A stretch of DNA of 64,000 nt, from positions 263,644 to 327,643 of the forward strand of contig JAFABI010000090.1 in NCBI GenBank assembly GCA_023426125.1. Direction: 5' to 3'. The notes under the pieces are model-generated. The model saw only the letters and a program-made list of their open reading frames with translations, searched no databases and was not told the DNA's origin. The DNA is from Bacillota bacterium. Lineage in GTDB: Bacteria > Bacillota > Clostridia > Acetivibrionales > DTU013. The translations under genes and the position numbers were made by a program. Below, in pieces: positions 8,841 to 15,409 of the stretch. Every line of letters begins with the position of its first letter. The stretch's first letter is position 1.

Positions 8841-10445
8841 ATGAAACCACAGATAATCAATATTATAAACTTTATCAGGGGAGTTGAACCAAGAGACCCC
8901 GGGCTCGACCTGCTTGAACCGGTAACAAGGCAGGTGGAACTGCTTGAAAAGTATAGTTTGCCAGGGACGTTTCTCATTCAATACGATGCAATGATAAATC
9001 CATCATTCGTTAACTTGTTAAAAAGGTCTTCATCAGTTGCAAATGAAATTGGTGCATGGTTTGAAGTGGTGCAGCCCCTGGTGGAGAATGCAGGTTTGGA
9101 ATGGCGCGGCCGTCCGGGCTTTTCATGGGATTGGCATGCCGATGTCGGCTTTACGGTAGGCTATACACCTGAAGAGAGGGAAAAGCTTTCCGATGTTTTT
9201 ATGGAAGACTTCAGGAATATATTTGGCTTTTACCCGAAGTCGGTAGGGTCGTGGATTATTGATGCGCACACACTCGCTTATCTTGAAAAAAAATATGGAA
9301 TCACAGCCTCTTGCAACTGCAGAGATCAGTGGGGCACAGATGGCTATACCCTCTGGGGGGGATACTATAATCAAGCTTATTATCCGGGAAGGCATAATGT
9401 ATTCTGTCCCGCACAGACCGTTAAGAATCAGATAAATGTACCAATCTTCAGAATGCTGGGAAGCGATCCGATATACCAGTATGATGCGGGACTTGTGGCA
9501 GACGGTAGCTTTACCGCTTCGGAATGGCAGCCGGTTGTGACGTTGGAGCCTGTGTATCCGGTGGGTGGGGGCTCAGAAGAATGGATCCGGTGGTTTTTGA
9601 AGGAAAATTTCAATGGAATATGCCTGGCATTCGGATATGCACAGGCAGGACAGGAAAATAGCTTTGGATGGCCGGCAATGGAAAAAGGGCTTTTGTTTCA
9701 ATTTGAGCAAATCTCTGAATTTGCAGCCCAAGGCAAAATCAAGGTGGAAACGCTTGCCGACTCTGCCGACTGGTTCAGAAAGAAATATCCGACAACTCCG
9801 GCTTCAGTTGTTGCGGCTCTTTCGGATTGGAAGGACGATGGGCACAGGTCAATATGGTATAATAGCAGATATTATAGGATAAACCTGTATCAAGAGGCGG
9901 AAAAGCTGTGGATACGGGATTTGCATATTTTTAACGAGAACTATGAAGAACGCTATCTTGCAAACAAATGTGCGATGGACAGATTATATTTTGACAACCT
10001 GCCGGTCATTGACGGCAACCGTTGGAGCCATGGGAAGACAAGGGCCGGACTATACCCGGTGATTATTGGAGAGGACGACAGCACGGCTTTGATGGAGGTA
10101 TATGAACCGGAGGTCTCTGAAATGGGCGATGACGAATTAAAGGCAGTCTGGAAAACAGAAATGGGCTTTGAATTTGAGGTGCTTTGCAAGGAGGACTCTG
10201 TAGCTTTTTCCAGCAGAGGAAATGTTTCTGTAAAGTGGTGTCTTAAAATGCTCTGGAATCCGGACGTGGAGGTACCTGTCGGAGACATTGCCGATAATTC
10301 GGTCAAATACTGTTTCAATGGCTTTAAATATACGGTATGCTTTAGTGGCGCAGAAATAAATGAACGAATGGATGAAGGCAGTATTACTATAGTACCCTGT
10401 AAAAATGAAATTTTTCTTAATTGGGAGCATGCTGAAGAATTATAA
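8841..10445 (+). CDS. Polysaccharide-deacetylase-like / TIM-barrel carbohydrate protein of unknown function
   Basis: A 534-residue soluble protein without a signal peptide, started by ATG behind GGAGG. The N-terminal half resembles the (beta/alpha) NodB-like barrel: early strand with acidic residue TFLIQYDAM (residues 43-51), a His/Asp cluster FSWDWHADVGF (94-104), and FYPKSVGSWIIDAHTLAYLE (130-149), reminiscent of deacetylase motif 3. The C-terminal 200 residues look beta-rich, perhaps a carbohydrate-binding or beta-sandwich domain. It stands 12 bases after the ruined regulator, in a zone with a sugar permease relic, so it may be the survivor of a lost glycan locus. I cannot name a family or substrate. 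Confidence 0.7.
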   Translation: MKPQIINIINFIRGVEPRDPGLDLLEPVTRQVELLEKYSLPGTFLIQYDAMINPSFVNLLKRSSSVANEIGAWFEVVQPLVENAGLEWRGRPGFSWDWHADVGFTVGYTPEEREKLSDVFMEDFRNIFGFYPKSVGSWIIDAHTLAYLEKKYGITASCNCRDQWGTDGYTLWGGYYNQAYYPGRHNVFCPAQTVKNQINVPIFRMLGSDPIYQYDAGLVADGSFTASEWQPVVTLEPVYPVGGGSEEWIRWFLKENFNGICLAFGYAQAGQENSFGWPAMEKGLLFQFEQISEFAAQGKIKVETLADSADWFRKKYPTTPASVVAALSDWKDDGHRSIWYNSRYYRINLYQEAEKLWIRDLHIFNENYEERYLANKCAMDRLYFDNLPVIDGNRWSHGKTRAGLYPVIIGEDDSTALMEVYEPEVSEMGDDELKAVWKTEMGFEFEVLCKEDSVAFSSRGNVSVKWCLKMLWNPDVEVPVGDIADNSVKYCFNGFKYTVCFSGAEINERMDEGSITIVPCKNEIFLNWEHAEEL

Positions 10446-10520
10446 CGAGGCTTAAAAATGTCCCCCACCTCTGTAGTTGGCGGGTACCGAATTGGTTTTC
10501 AGGCAGTAAGCATATCTCCA

Positions 10521-10568
10521 GCCTGGGATGCATAGGCGAGCAGCAAGCTTTAGCTTCTGCCAGTCTCG
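10521..10568 (-). repeat. Third copy of the branched-palindrome hairpin unit
   Basis: On the minus strand this reads CTGGCAGAAGCTAAAGCTTG then CTGCTCGCCTATGCATCCC, nearly the same as the second hairpin unit of the 12562-12736 element (CTGGTCGCAAGCTAAAGCTT, GCTGCCCGCCTATGCAACC). It lies between convergent genes. The rest of 10446-10662 shows no coding signal. Confidence 0.65.
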
Positions 10569-10585
10569 TAGAAACTCCGCTGCTG

Positions 10586-10620
10586 TAAGGAAATTTGCCT
10601 GCAAACGACAAATTTCCTTA
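10586..10620. terminator. Inverted repeat between convergent genes
   Basis: TAAGGAAATTTG and CAAATTTCCTTA form a perfect 12-bp inverted repeat with an 11-base loop, between the genes ending at 10445 (+) and 10663 (-). AT-rich arms could terminate transcription from both sides, but no clear T-run follows on either strand. Confidence 0.45.
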
Positions 10621-10662
10621 TGAACCAGGTCGTTATAAAATTGCAGGATCGGGGCAACCTTG

Positions 10663-11250
10663 CTACTGCTGCAGTTCTTTGCCCTCTTCCGCGGATTTGG
10701 CCGGCCGGCCGCTATTGAGGTGTTTTATCAGGCTGTATACGACGATAAAAACAACGGAATAAAATAGCACATCGCCGGGAGACAGGATTGTGTAGCCCAG
10801 GTCGATATAATCTGACAGAAAAGATAGCTTGGTCGATGCGCTTCCTTGTATATGCACGTCGTCATAAGTTTCCATAAACTTAAAGGAATCCGGTGTCATA
10901 AACCCGGTCAAATAGGATACCGAAGGGAATACGGGCATTTTGCCTCCGTTTGCCTTTATAACGGCACTGTTCAGCATACCGCCGATAAAAGCCGATGCCG
11001 CGCCTAAAAAGCCCGCCTTATATAGACCGTACTTTATTATCAGAACCGCAAAGATAAGACCGTAAATAATTTTTGTTGCATTTACATAGTTAAAAATAAA
11101 GGTGTCTCCTTGAAATATGGAGAAATTCATATACATGCAAACCAGAGCGAAGAGTATGACAAGGTAGGCGGTCCATTCCTTAAACAACGGAGCTAATCTG
11201 TATTTTCTGATTTTCGCCACCAGCAATGCGATCAAAAATGCTTCTAACAT
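10663..11250 (-). CDS. DUF5317 family membrane protein
   Basis: A 195-residue integral membrane protein with about five hydrophobic segments. The stretch GGMLNSAVIKANGGKMPV and a late LGYTILSPGDVLFYSVVF segment match the DUF5317 family as I remember it (small conserved membrane proteins in Firmicutes with a G-D-x-x-P type motif). The start at 11250 (MLEAFLIALLVAK) is preferred over an in-frame ATG at 11340 because AGGTG is correctly spaced before it and membrane segment 1 then starts at once. The tail is charged and ends ELQQ. Function unknown. Confidence 0.75.
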   Translation of the reverse strand: MLEAFLIALLVAKIRKYRLAPLFKEWTAYLVILFALVCMYMNFSIFQGDTFIFNYVNATKIIYGLIFAVLIIKYGLYKAGFLGAASAFIGGMLNSAVIKANGGKMPVFPSVSYLTGFMTPDSFKFMETYDDVHIQGSASTKLSFLSDYIDLGYTILSPGDVLFYSVVFIVVYSLIKHLNSGRPAKSAEEGKELQQ

Positions 11251-11354
11251 ATCTACACCTGGCCAATATCGATAATTGTTCCGTATATTCGACATTATTA
11301 TATTAAATTTTGAAAGAATAGTAAATAACTTTATACGCAAATGGTCAATTAATT

Positions 11355-11372
11355 ACATGTAGTATACATGTT
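11355..11372. promoter_or_regulatory. Candidate operator upstream of the zinc dehydrogenase gene
   Basis: ACATGTA-GTA-TACATGT is a perfect 7-bp dyad, overlapping GTATACATGTT. The latter matches GTATACCTGTT at 15231-15241, upstream of the Gfo/Idh gene, so both may bind the GntR/LacI-type repressor encoded between them (inference). Confidence 0.45.
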
Positions 11373-11400
11373 GATTTTATTCTAAAATCATGATATTCTT

Positions 11401-11430
11401 TTTACATGGAAATGGCTCAAGGTTTTATAT
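11401..11430 (+). promoter_or_regulatory. Possible sigma-A promoter for the dehydrogenase
   Basis: TTTACA, then about 17 bases, then TTTATA/TTATAT, 81 bases before the start codon. The hexamers are only moderately close to consensus. Confidence 0.35.
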
Positions 11431-11510
11431 TATTTACTTTGCCTGGATAATAAGGTAAGAATAGCGGAAGTTCATTTTGATCATCGGAACGTCTATAGGA
11501 GGTAGTGAAT

Positions 11511-12542
11511 ATGAAAGCGCTGGTTTTAACAGCATGTAATCAGTTTTCTGTTGAGGAGGTCCCGATACCCGAATATGGCAGCGACGACATATTGGTCCGT
11601 GTAAAGGCATGCGCCATTTGCGGCAGCGACGTACACGGCATGGACGGAAGCACTGGGAGAAGAATACCGCCGATTATCATGGGGCATGAGGCTTCAGGCA
11701 CCATCGAGAAAGTCGGCGGCAGTGTGGAGGACTTTAAAGCGGGTGACAGGGTTACCTTTGATTCGACGGTCTACTGCGGGCGGTGTCATTTTTGCCGGCG
11801 CGGCGAAGTGAACCTTTGCGACAACCGGAGGGTCCTGGGGGTGTCCTGTGGGGATTACCGGCTGGAGGGAGCTTTTGCGGAATATGTTGCGGTACCCCGG
11901 CACATCGTATATCCTTTGCCTGAGGAGGTAAGCTTTGAACAGGCTGCCATGGTTGAGCCCCTTTCCATTGCATTTCACGCCATACGGCGTTCTCCTGTTT
12001 CTCTGAACAATACTGCGGTGGTTGTAGGCTCCGGTATGATCGGCTTGTTGATCATCCAGCTTCTGAAAGCTGTGGGCTGCGGCAGGGTGATTGCTGTGGA
12101 CATTATGCCGCAGAAGCTGGAAATGGCTAAAAAGTTTGGGGCGGATATCGCCGTGAACTCAAATGAAACCGATGCTGCTGCTGAAATACATAAATTGACG
12201 GGAAATCGAGGTGCAGATATAGCCTTTGAGGTCGTTGGCATATCCTCAGCCCTTAATACTGCCGTTGCATCCTTGAAGAAGGGCGGTTCTCTTACCCTTG
12301 TGGGAAACCTCAAGGCCACAGTGGATTTTCCCCTGCAATCCGTTGTCACCAGGCAAATCTCAATCTACGGTACCTGTGCATCGGCGCTGGAATATGGGGA
12401 TTGCCTGGACTTGATCCGATCCGGAAGCGTGGACGTGGAATCCTTTATAAGCGCGGCTGTCCCATTGTCTGAAGGACCGGCATGGTTCAACAGGCTGTAT
12501 GCCGGCGAGCCCGGCCTCATGAAAGTCATATTGCAGCCATAA
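11511..12542 (+). CDS. Zinc-dependent medium-chain alcohol/polyol dehydrogenase
   Basis: A 343-residue MDR-family oxidoreductase. Catalytic zinc ligands are recognisable as C37 (AICGSD), H59 and E60 (GHEASG); the structural zinc site is C89-C92-C95-C103 (CGRCHFC and NLC). A Rossmann loop GSGMIG follows near the middle. Similar enzymes oxidise sorbitol, galactitol-1-phosphate or threonine; the exact substrate is not visible. ATG at 11511 follows AGGAGG at ideal spacing. The gene faces a GntR/LacI-type repressor and a Gfo/Idh oxidoreductase with which it shares a likely operator motif, suggesting a small sugar or polyol pathway. Confidence 0.9.
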   Translation: MKALVLTACNQFSVEEVPIPEYGSDDILVRVKACAICGSDVHGMDGSTGRRIPPIIMGHEASGTIEKVGGSVEDFKAGDRVTFDSTVYCGRCHFCRRGEVNLCDNRRVLGVSCGDYRLEGAFAEYVAVPRHIVYPLPEEVSFEQAAMVEPLSIAFHAIRRSPVSLNNTAVVVGSGMIGLLIIQLLKAVGCGRVIAVDIMPQKLEMAKKFGADIAVNSNETDAAAEIHKLTGNRGADIAFEVVGISSALNTAVASLKKGGSLTLVGNLKATVDFPLQSVVTRQISIYGTCASALEYGDCLDLIRSGSVDVESFISAAVPLSEGPAWFNRLYAGEPGLMKVILQP

Positions 12543-12561
12543 GGCAATAGCTTAGGAGCAC

Positions 12562-12736
12562 CGAAAATATAACTTCCGATTCTTTTCTGGGGAATGGAGC
12601 GGGCTGGTCGCAAATGCCTTGCATTTGCTGCTCGCCCATGCATCCCGGGCTGGTCGCAAGCTAAAGCTTGCTGCCCGCCTATGCAACCTACCAAAGCGTA
12701 GTTCCCCGGAAAAGATTACCGGAAGTTATATTTTCG
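12562..12736. repeat. 175-bp branched palindromic element between convergent genes
   Basis: The ends are a perfect 17-bp inverted repeat (CGAAAATATAACTTCCG / CGGAAGTTATATTTTCG), extended inward to about 33 bases with small bulges (TTTTCTGGGGAA / TTCCCCGGAAAA). Inside are two tandem hairpin units of 43-46 bases, both starting GGGCTGGTCGCAA: one has the stem GCAAATGC-CTT-GCATTTGC, the other GCAAGCT-AA-AGCTTGC. The whole can fold into a three-way junction. It fills the gap between the dehydrogenase and repressor genes and may end transcription from both sides or be a small non-autonomous mobile element. Confidence 0.8.
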
Positions 12737-12743
12737 CCAGTGC

Positions 12744-13832
12744 TTAAAAATTCGGGGATATACGTTTTGTTGACTCGCGAATGACCAGGCTGTTTGGTAT
12801 CAACACTTTTATCGGTGGAGAATTGATGTCTTCAATTGTTTGGTTTAAAGCTTCAAGGGTCTCATACGCGAAGGTTTCGGTGTTGACGTCAATGGTTGTG
12901 AGAGAAGGTGAGAAATACATTCCCTGGCTAATGTTGTCGAAGCCGACGACCGATATGTCGTCAGGCACCGACATACCGCTGTCGGATACCGCTTTAATGG
13001 CTCCGAGGGCCATCATGTCATTGGAAGCGTATACCGCTGTCAAATCCGGGACTGAATGGATAAGGCCCTTCATGGCATCATAACCGCTTTCAAAGGTCCA
13101 ATCGCCATTTCTTACCAGGCCTTCATCGTGTTGGACGCCAAGAAGGCTTAGTGCCCTGGTGTAGCCTGTATAGCGTTCCAGCGCATTCAAATAGGTTTTT
13201 ATTCCGTTGATGTATGCTATTTTTTTATGTCCCAGCCGGACCAGATGCTCAACGGCCAAAAAGCTTCCTTCATAATTGTCGCACAGGACTGTCTTGAAGC
13301 CGGGGACATAATTGGATACGCAAACCGACGGTATATGCATTTCCTTTGCCTTAAGCACCAGATTCTCATTTACTTTGCTGACCCATACGATTCCCTTGAT
13401 ATGTTTTTTAACAACCCTTTCATATAAATCCTCCTCCGAATCGAGCCTGGTGTAAAAGAGGCTGTAGTTATATCTGCGGCAGCTCTTTTCGAAATTAAAA
13501 AAAAGCGAAGCAATAAAGGGTTGATAAATCTTATCGATGGACTCTCCGGGCAGTATGAAGGCTATGTTATTGGATGCATCCCTGTCGATGCCGGGCGTTG
13601 CCGAAAAGTTCCGGTTTACTTTTGACCCGGAGCCTGGCACTTTGATAAGCAGGTTATCCTTTACAAGGAGCTGAAGCGCCCTCCTCAAGGTAGCCCGTTC
13701 AACGTGATACTCCTCGCTCAGGAGGCGTTCCGACGGCAGGAATTCTTCATTATATTTGTTTTCAATGATTTTGTTTTTCAGATCGTTGTATATTTGTATA
13801 TACAATGGGATGTTCAAGTTTTTGTTTACCAT
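12744..13832 (-). CDS. GntR-HTH / LacI-ligand-domain transcriptional repressor (AraR-like)
   Basis: A 362-residue regulator. Residues about 8-70 are a GntR winged helix (LYIQIYNDLKNKI, LPSERLLSEEYHVERATLRR), and the rest is a LacI/ribose-binding-type effector domain (RLGHKKIAYING, YASNDMMALGAIKAV, DISVVGFDNIS). This is the AraR architecture, which senses sugars or sugar phosphates. The start at 13832 (MVNKNLNIPLYIQ) is chosen because GGTGA precedes it and the helix begins properly; an in-frame upstream ATG at 13892 would add 20 unlikely residues. It is flanked by a dehydrogenase and a Gfo/Idh oxidoreductase, its probable targets. Confidence 0.9.
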   Translation of the reverse strand: MVNKNLNIPLYIQIYNDLKNKIIENKYNEEFLPSERLLSEEYHVERATLRRALQLLVKDNLLIKVPGSGSKVNRNFSATPGIDRDASNNIAFILPGESIDKIYQPFIASLFFNFEKSCRRYNYSLFYTRLDSEEDLYERVVKKHIKGIVWVSKVNENLVLKAKEMHIPSVCVSNYVPGFKTVLCDNYEGSFLAVEHLVRLGHKKIAYINGIKTYLNALERYTGYTRALSLLGVQHDEGLVRNGDWTFESGYDAMKGLIHSVPDLTAVYASNDMMALGAIKAVSDSGMSVPDDISVVGFDNISQGMYFSPSLTTIDVNTETFAYETLEALNQTIEDINSPPIKVLIPNSLVIRESTKRISPNF

Positions 13833-13934
13833 AGGTTCACCGATCCTTTTCTTAAAAGCACGATAACTATATAAGTGTACATCGATTTGCAAACGATAGC
13901 CAAATCATCTTCAATCGCAAGATGTAATTTATCC

Positions 13935-14016
13935 TGTCATTCCGAGGAGCAAAGCGACGTGGGAATCTTTCTTTTAAGGTTTGCACAGATTGCTGTAAGC
14001 GACCCTCGCAATGACA
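13935..14016. repeat. 82-bp TGTCATT palindromic repeat, copy 1
   Basis: Begins TGTCATTCCGAGGAGC and ends CCTCGCAATGACA, so the termini are inverted repeats. A second 82-bp copy lies at 42443-42524. Repeats starting TGTCATTGCGAGG are scattered in intergenic DNA of many unrelated bacteria. Confidence 0.8.
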
Positions 14017-14054
14017 AATTAAGACAAATTGCAAATTGAAGAAATCATATTAAT

Positions 14055-15161
14055 TTACGTAATAAAGGTCTTGTTTTCAGGCTTGAGGGGGAATTTTACC
14101 GGTACTCCGTCCCGGGTGGACCTGTAAATGGCAGTGAATATTTCAACGGTCTTCCTGCCATCCTCACCGTCAATCAATGGTCTGGTTCCGTTGACAACTG
14201 CCTTCAAAAAATCCTCAAGCTGCTTTTCGTGGAAGTACTGCATCGTGTCGATGCTGTTGAAGAAATCCGTATCCTCCCGCTTCCAGCCTTCCAGCAGGTG
14301 TTCCTCCCCTCTGACGGTCCAGAGGTCGTTCACCGGAGGCTCCGTGATGCCGGACATGCCGGCGATGAACATAGCGCCGCCGTCTGTCTGGACGCCAACG
14401 GAAGCTCCGTTTTCCCCGTGGACGTGGACTTTGCCGAAAAGGGCGGGATTCTGTGAATTGCTCACAATAATGTTGCCCACGCCGCCGTTTTTGAATTTAA
14501 TGACTGCCAGTGCCGTATCTTCGACCTCTATGTATGGATGGTTGAGATTCGACCAGTAACCGAACAGCTCATCCACAGGCCCCATAAACCACTGCAGAAG
14601 GTCCAGCTGATGAGGCGCCTGATTGACCAGCACGCCTCCGCCTTCGCCTTTCCAGGTTCCCCTCCACGGATCGCTGTCATAATATGCCTTATCCCTCCAG
14701 CCCAGCATATTCACCGTACCGAATACAGGCCTTCCGATCTTGCCTTCATCAATTGCCCGTCTCACTCTTTGCACCGGGGTATAAAACCTTCGCTGGCATA
14801 CGGTGCCAAGTATCACTTTATTTTCTTTTGCAGCTTCAATGATTGCGTCACAATCCTCCAGCGATGCTGCAAGGGGCTTTTCCACCAGCACATGCAAGCC
14901 GGCCCTGGCGGCTTTAACGGCATATTCGGCGTGATTGGGATGGGGTGTGCATATGATCACGGCCTCCACCTCCGAATCGGCAGCCATTTCTTCTATGCTT
15001 GAATATGCTTTTACGTTGTATTGCTCCGCAAACACCCTGGTTTTGTTAATATCACGGCCGCAGACAGCGGTAAAGAGGGAATTAGGGATACTTCTTAAAG
15101 CCTTTGCATGCATATGGCCTACTTTTCCGCATCCTATAACTGCAGTTTTAACTCTTTCCAT
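14055..15161 (-). CDS. Gfo/Idh/MocA family NAD(P)-dependent oxidoreductase
   Basis: A 368-residue protein with an N-terminal Rossmann fold (VIGCGKVGHMHAKAL) and the family motif EKPLA (in HVLVEKPLAASLEDC), whose Lys is catalytic in inositol and glucose-fructose relatives. A further His-containing segment (VNQAPHQLDLLQWFMG) lies about residue 175. Such enzymes oxidise or reduce sugars, inositols or their derivatives. ATG at 15161 follows AAGGAGG; an in-frame ATG at 15200 lacks such a site. It is likely controlled by the neighbouring GntR/LacI-type repressor, given the promoter and GTATAC motif upstream. Confidence 0.9.
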   Translation of the reverse strand: MERVKTAVIGCGKVGHMHAKALRSIPNSLFTAVCGRDINKTRVFAEQYNVKAYSSIEEMAADSEVEAVIICTPHPNHAEYAVKAARAGLHVLVEKPLAASLEDCDAIIEAAKENKVILGTVCQRRFYTPVQRVRRAIDEGKIGRPVFGTVNMLGWRDKAYYDSDPWRGTWKGEGGGVLVNQAPHQLDLLQWFMGPVDELFGYWSNLNHPYIEVEDTALAVIKFKNGGVGNIIVSNSQNPALFGKVHVHGENGASVGVQTDGGAMFIAGMSGITEPPVNDLWTVRGEEHLLEGWKREDTDFFNSIDTMQYFHEKQLEDFLKAVVNGTRPLIDGEDGRKTVEIFTAIYRSTRDGVPVKFPLKPENKTFIT

Positions 15162-15220
15162 GGTTATTATGCCTCCTTGTTTTTGGTGAAATGCCTCCAC
15201 TTTTTCGCCAAGATTGATAC

Positions 15221-15243
15221 TATACCGGTTGTATACCTGTTAT
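15221..15243. promoter_or_regulatory. Candidate repressor site at the Gfo/Idh transcription start
   Basis: Contains TATACCGGTTGTATACCTGT; the part GTATACCTGTT matches GTATACATGTT upstream of the dehydrogenase at 11362-11372. It sits just downstream of the minus-strand promoter below, a normal place for a repressor. Confidence 0.45.
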
Positions 15244-15244
15244 T

Positions 15245-15273
15245 ATCGTATCATGTTTTACTTTGCAAGTCAA
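15245..15273 (-). promoter_or_regulatory. Sigma-A promoter for the Gfo/Idh gene
   Basis: On the minus strand TTGACT, a 17-base spacer, then TACGAT, about 84 bases before the start codon. Hexamers and spacing are good. Confidence 0.6.
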
Positions 15274-15409
15274 TGCCGCCCTGTTTATATAATTGAAAGA
15301 TACCAAAGATGCAATATCTTATGCAAACGTTTATTGATTTTTTGACCTGTACTATTCACCGCTTTATTTGAATAAAAATAGGACGTGGGTAGAAAGAGGT
15401 GTGAAAAAA

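Noticed and set aside
12600..12688. Tandem units mistaken for a CRISPR array
   Set aside because: Only two units, each an internal hairpin, with no unique spacers between them.
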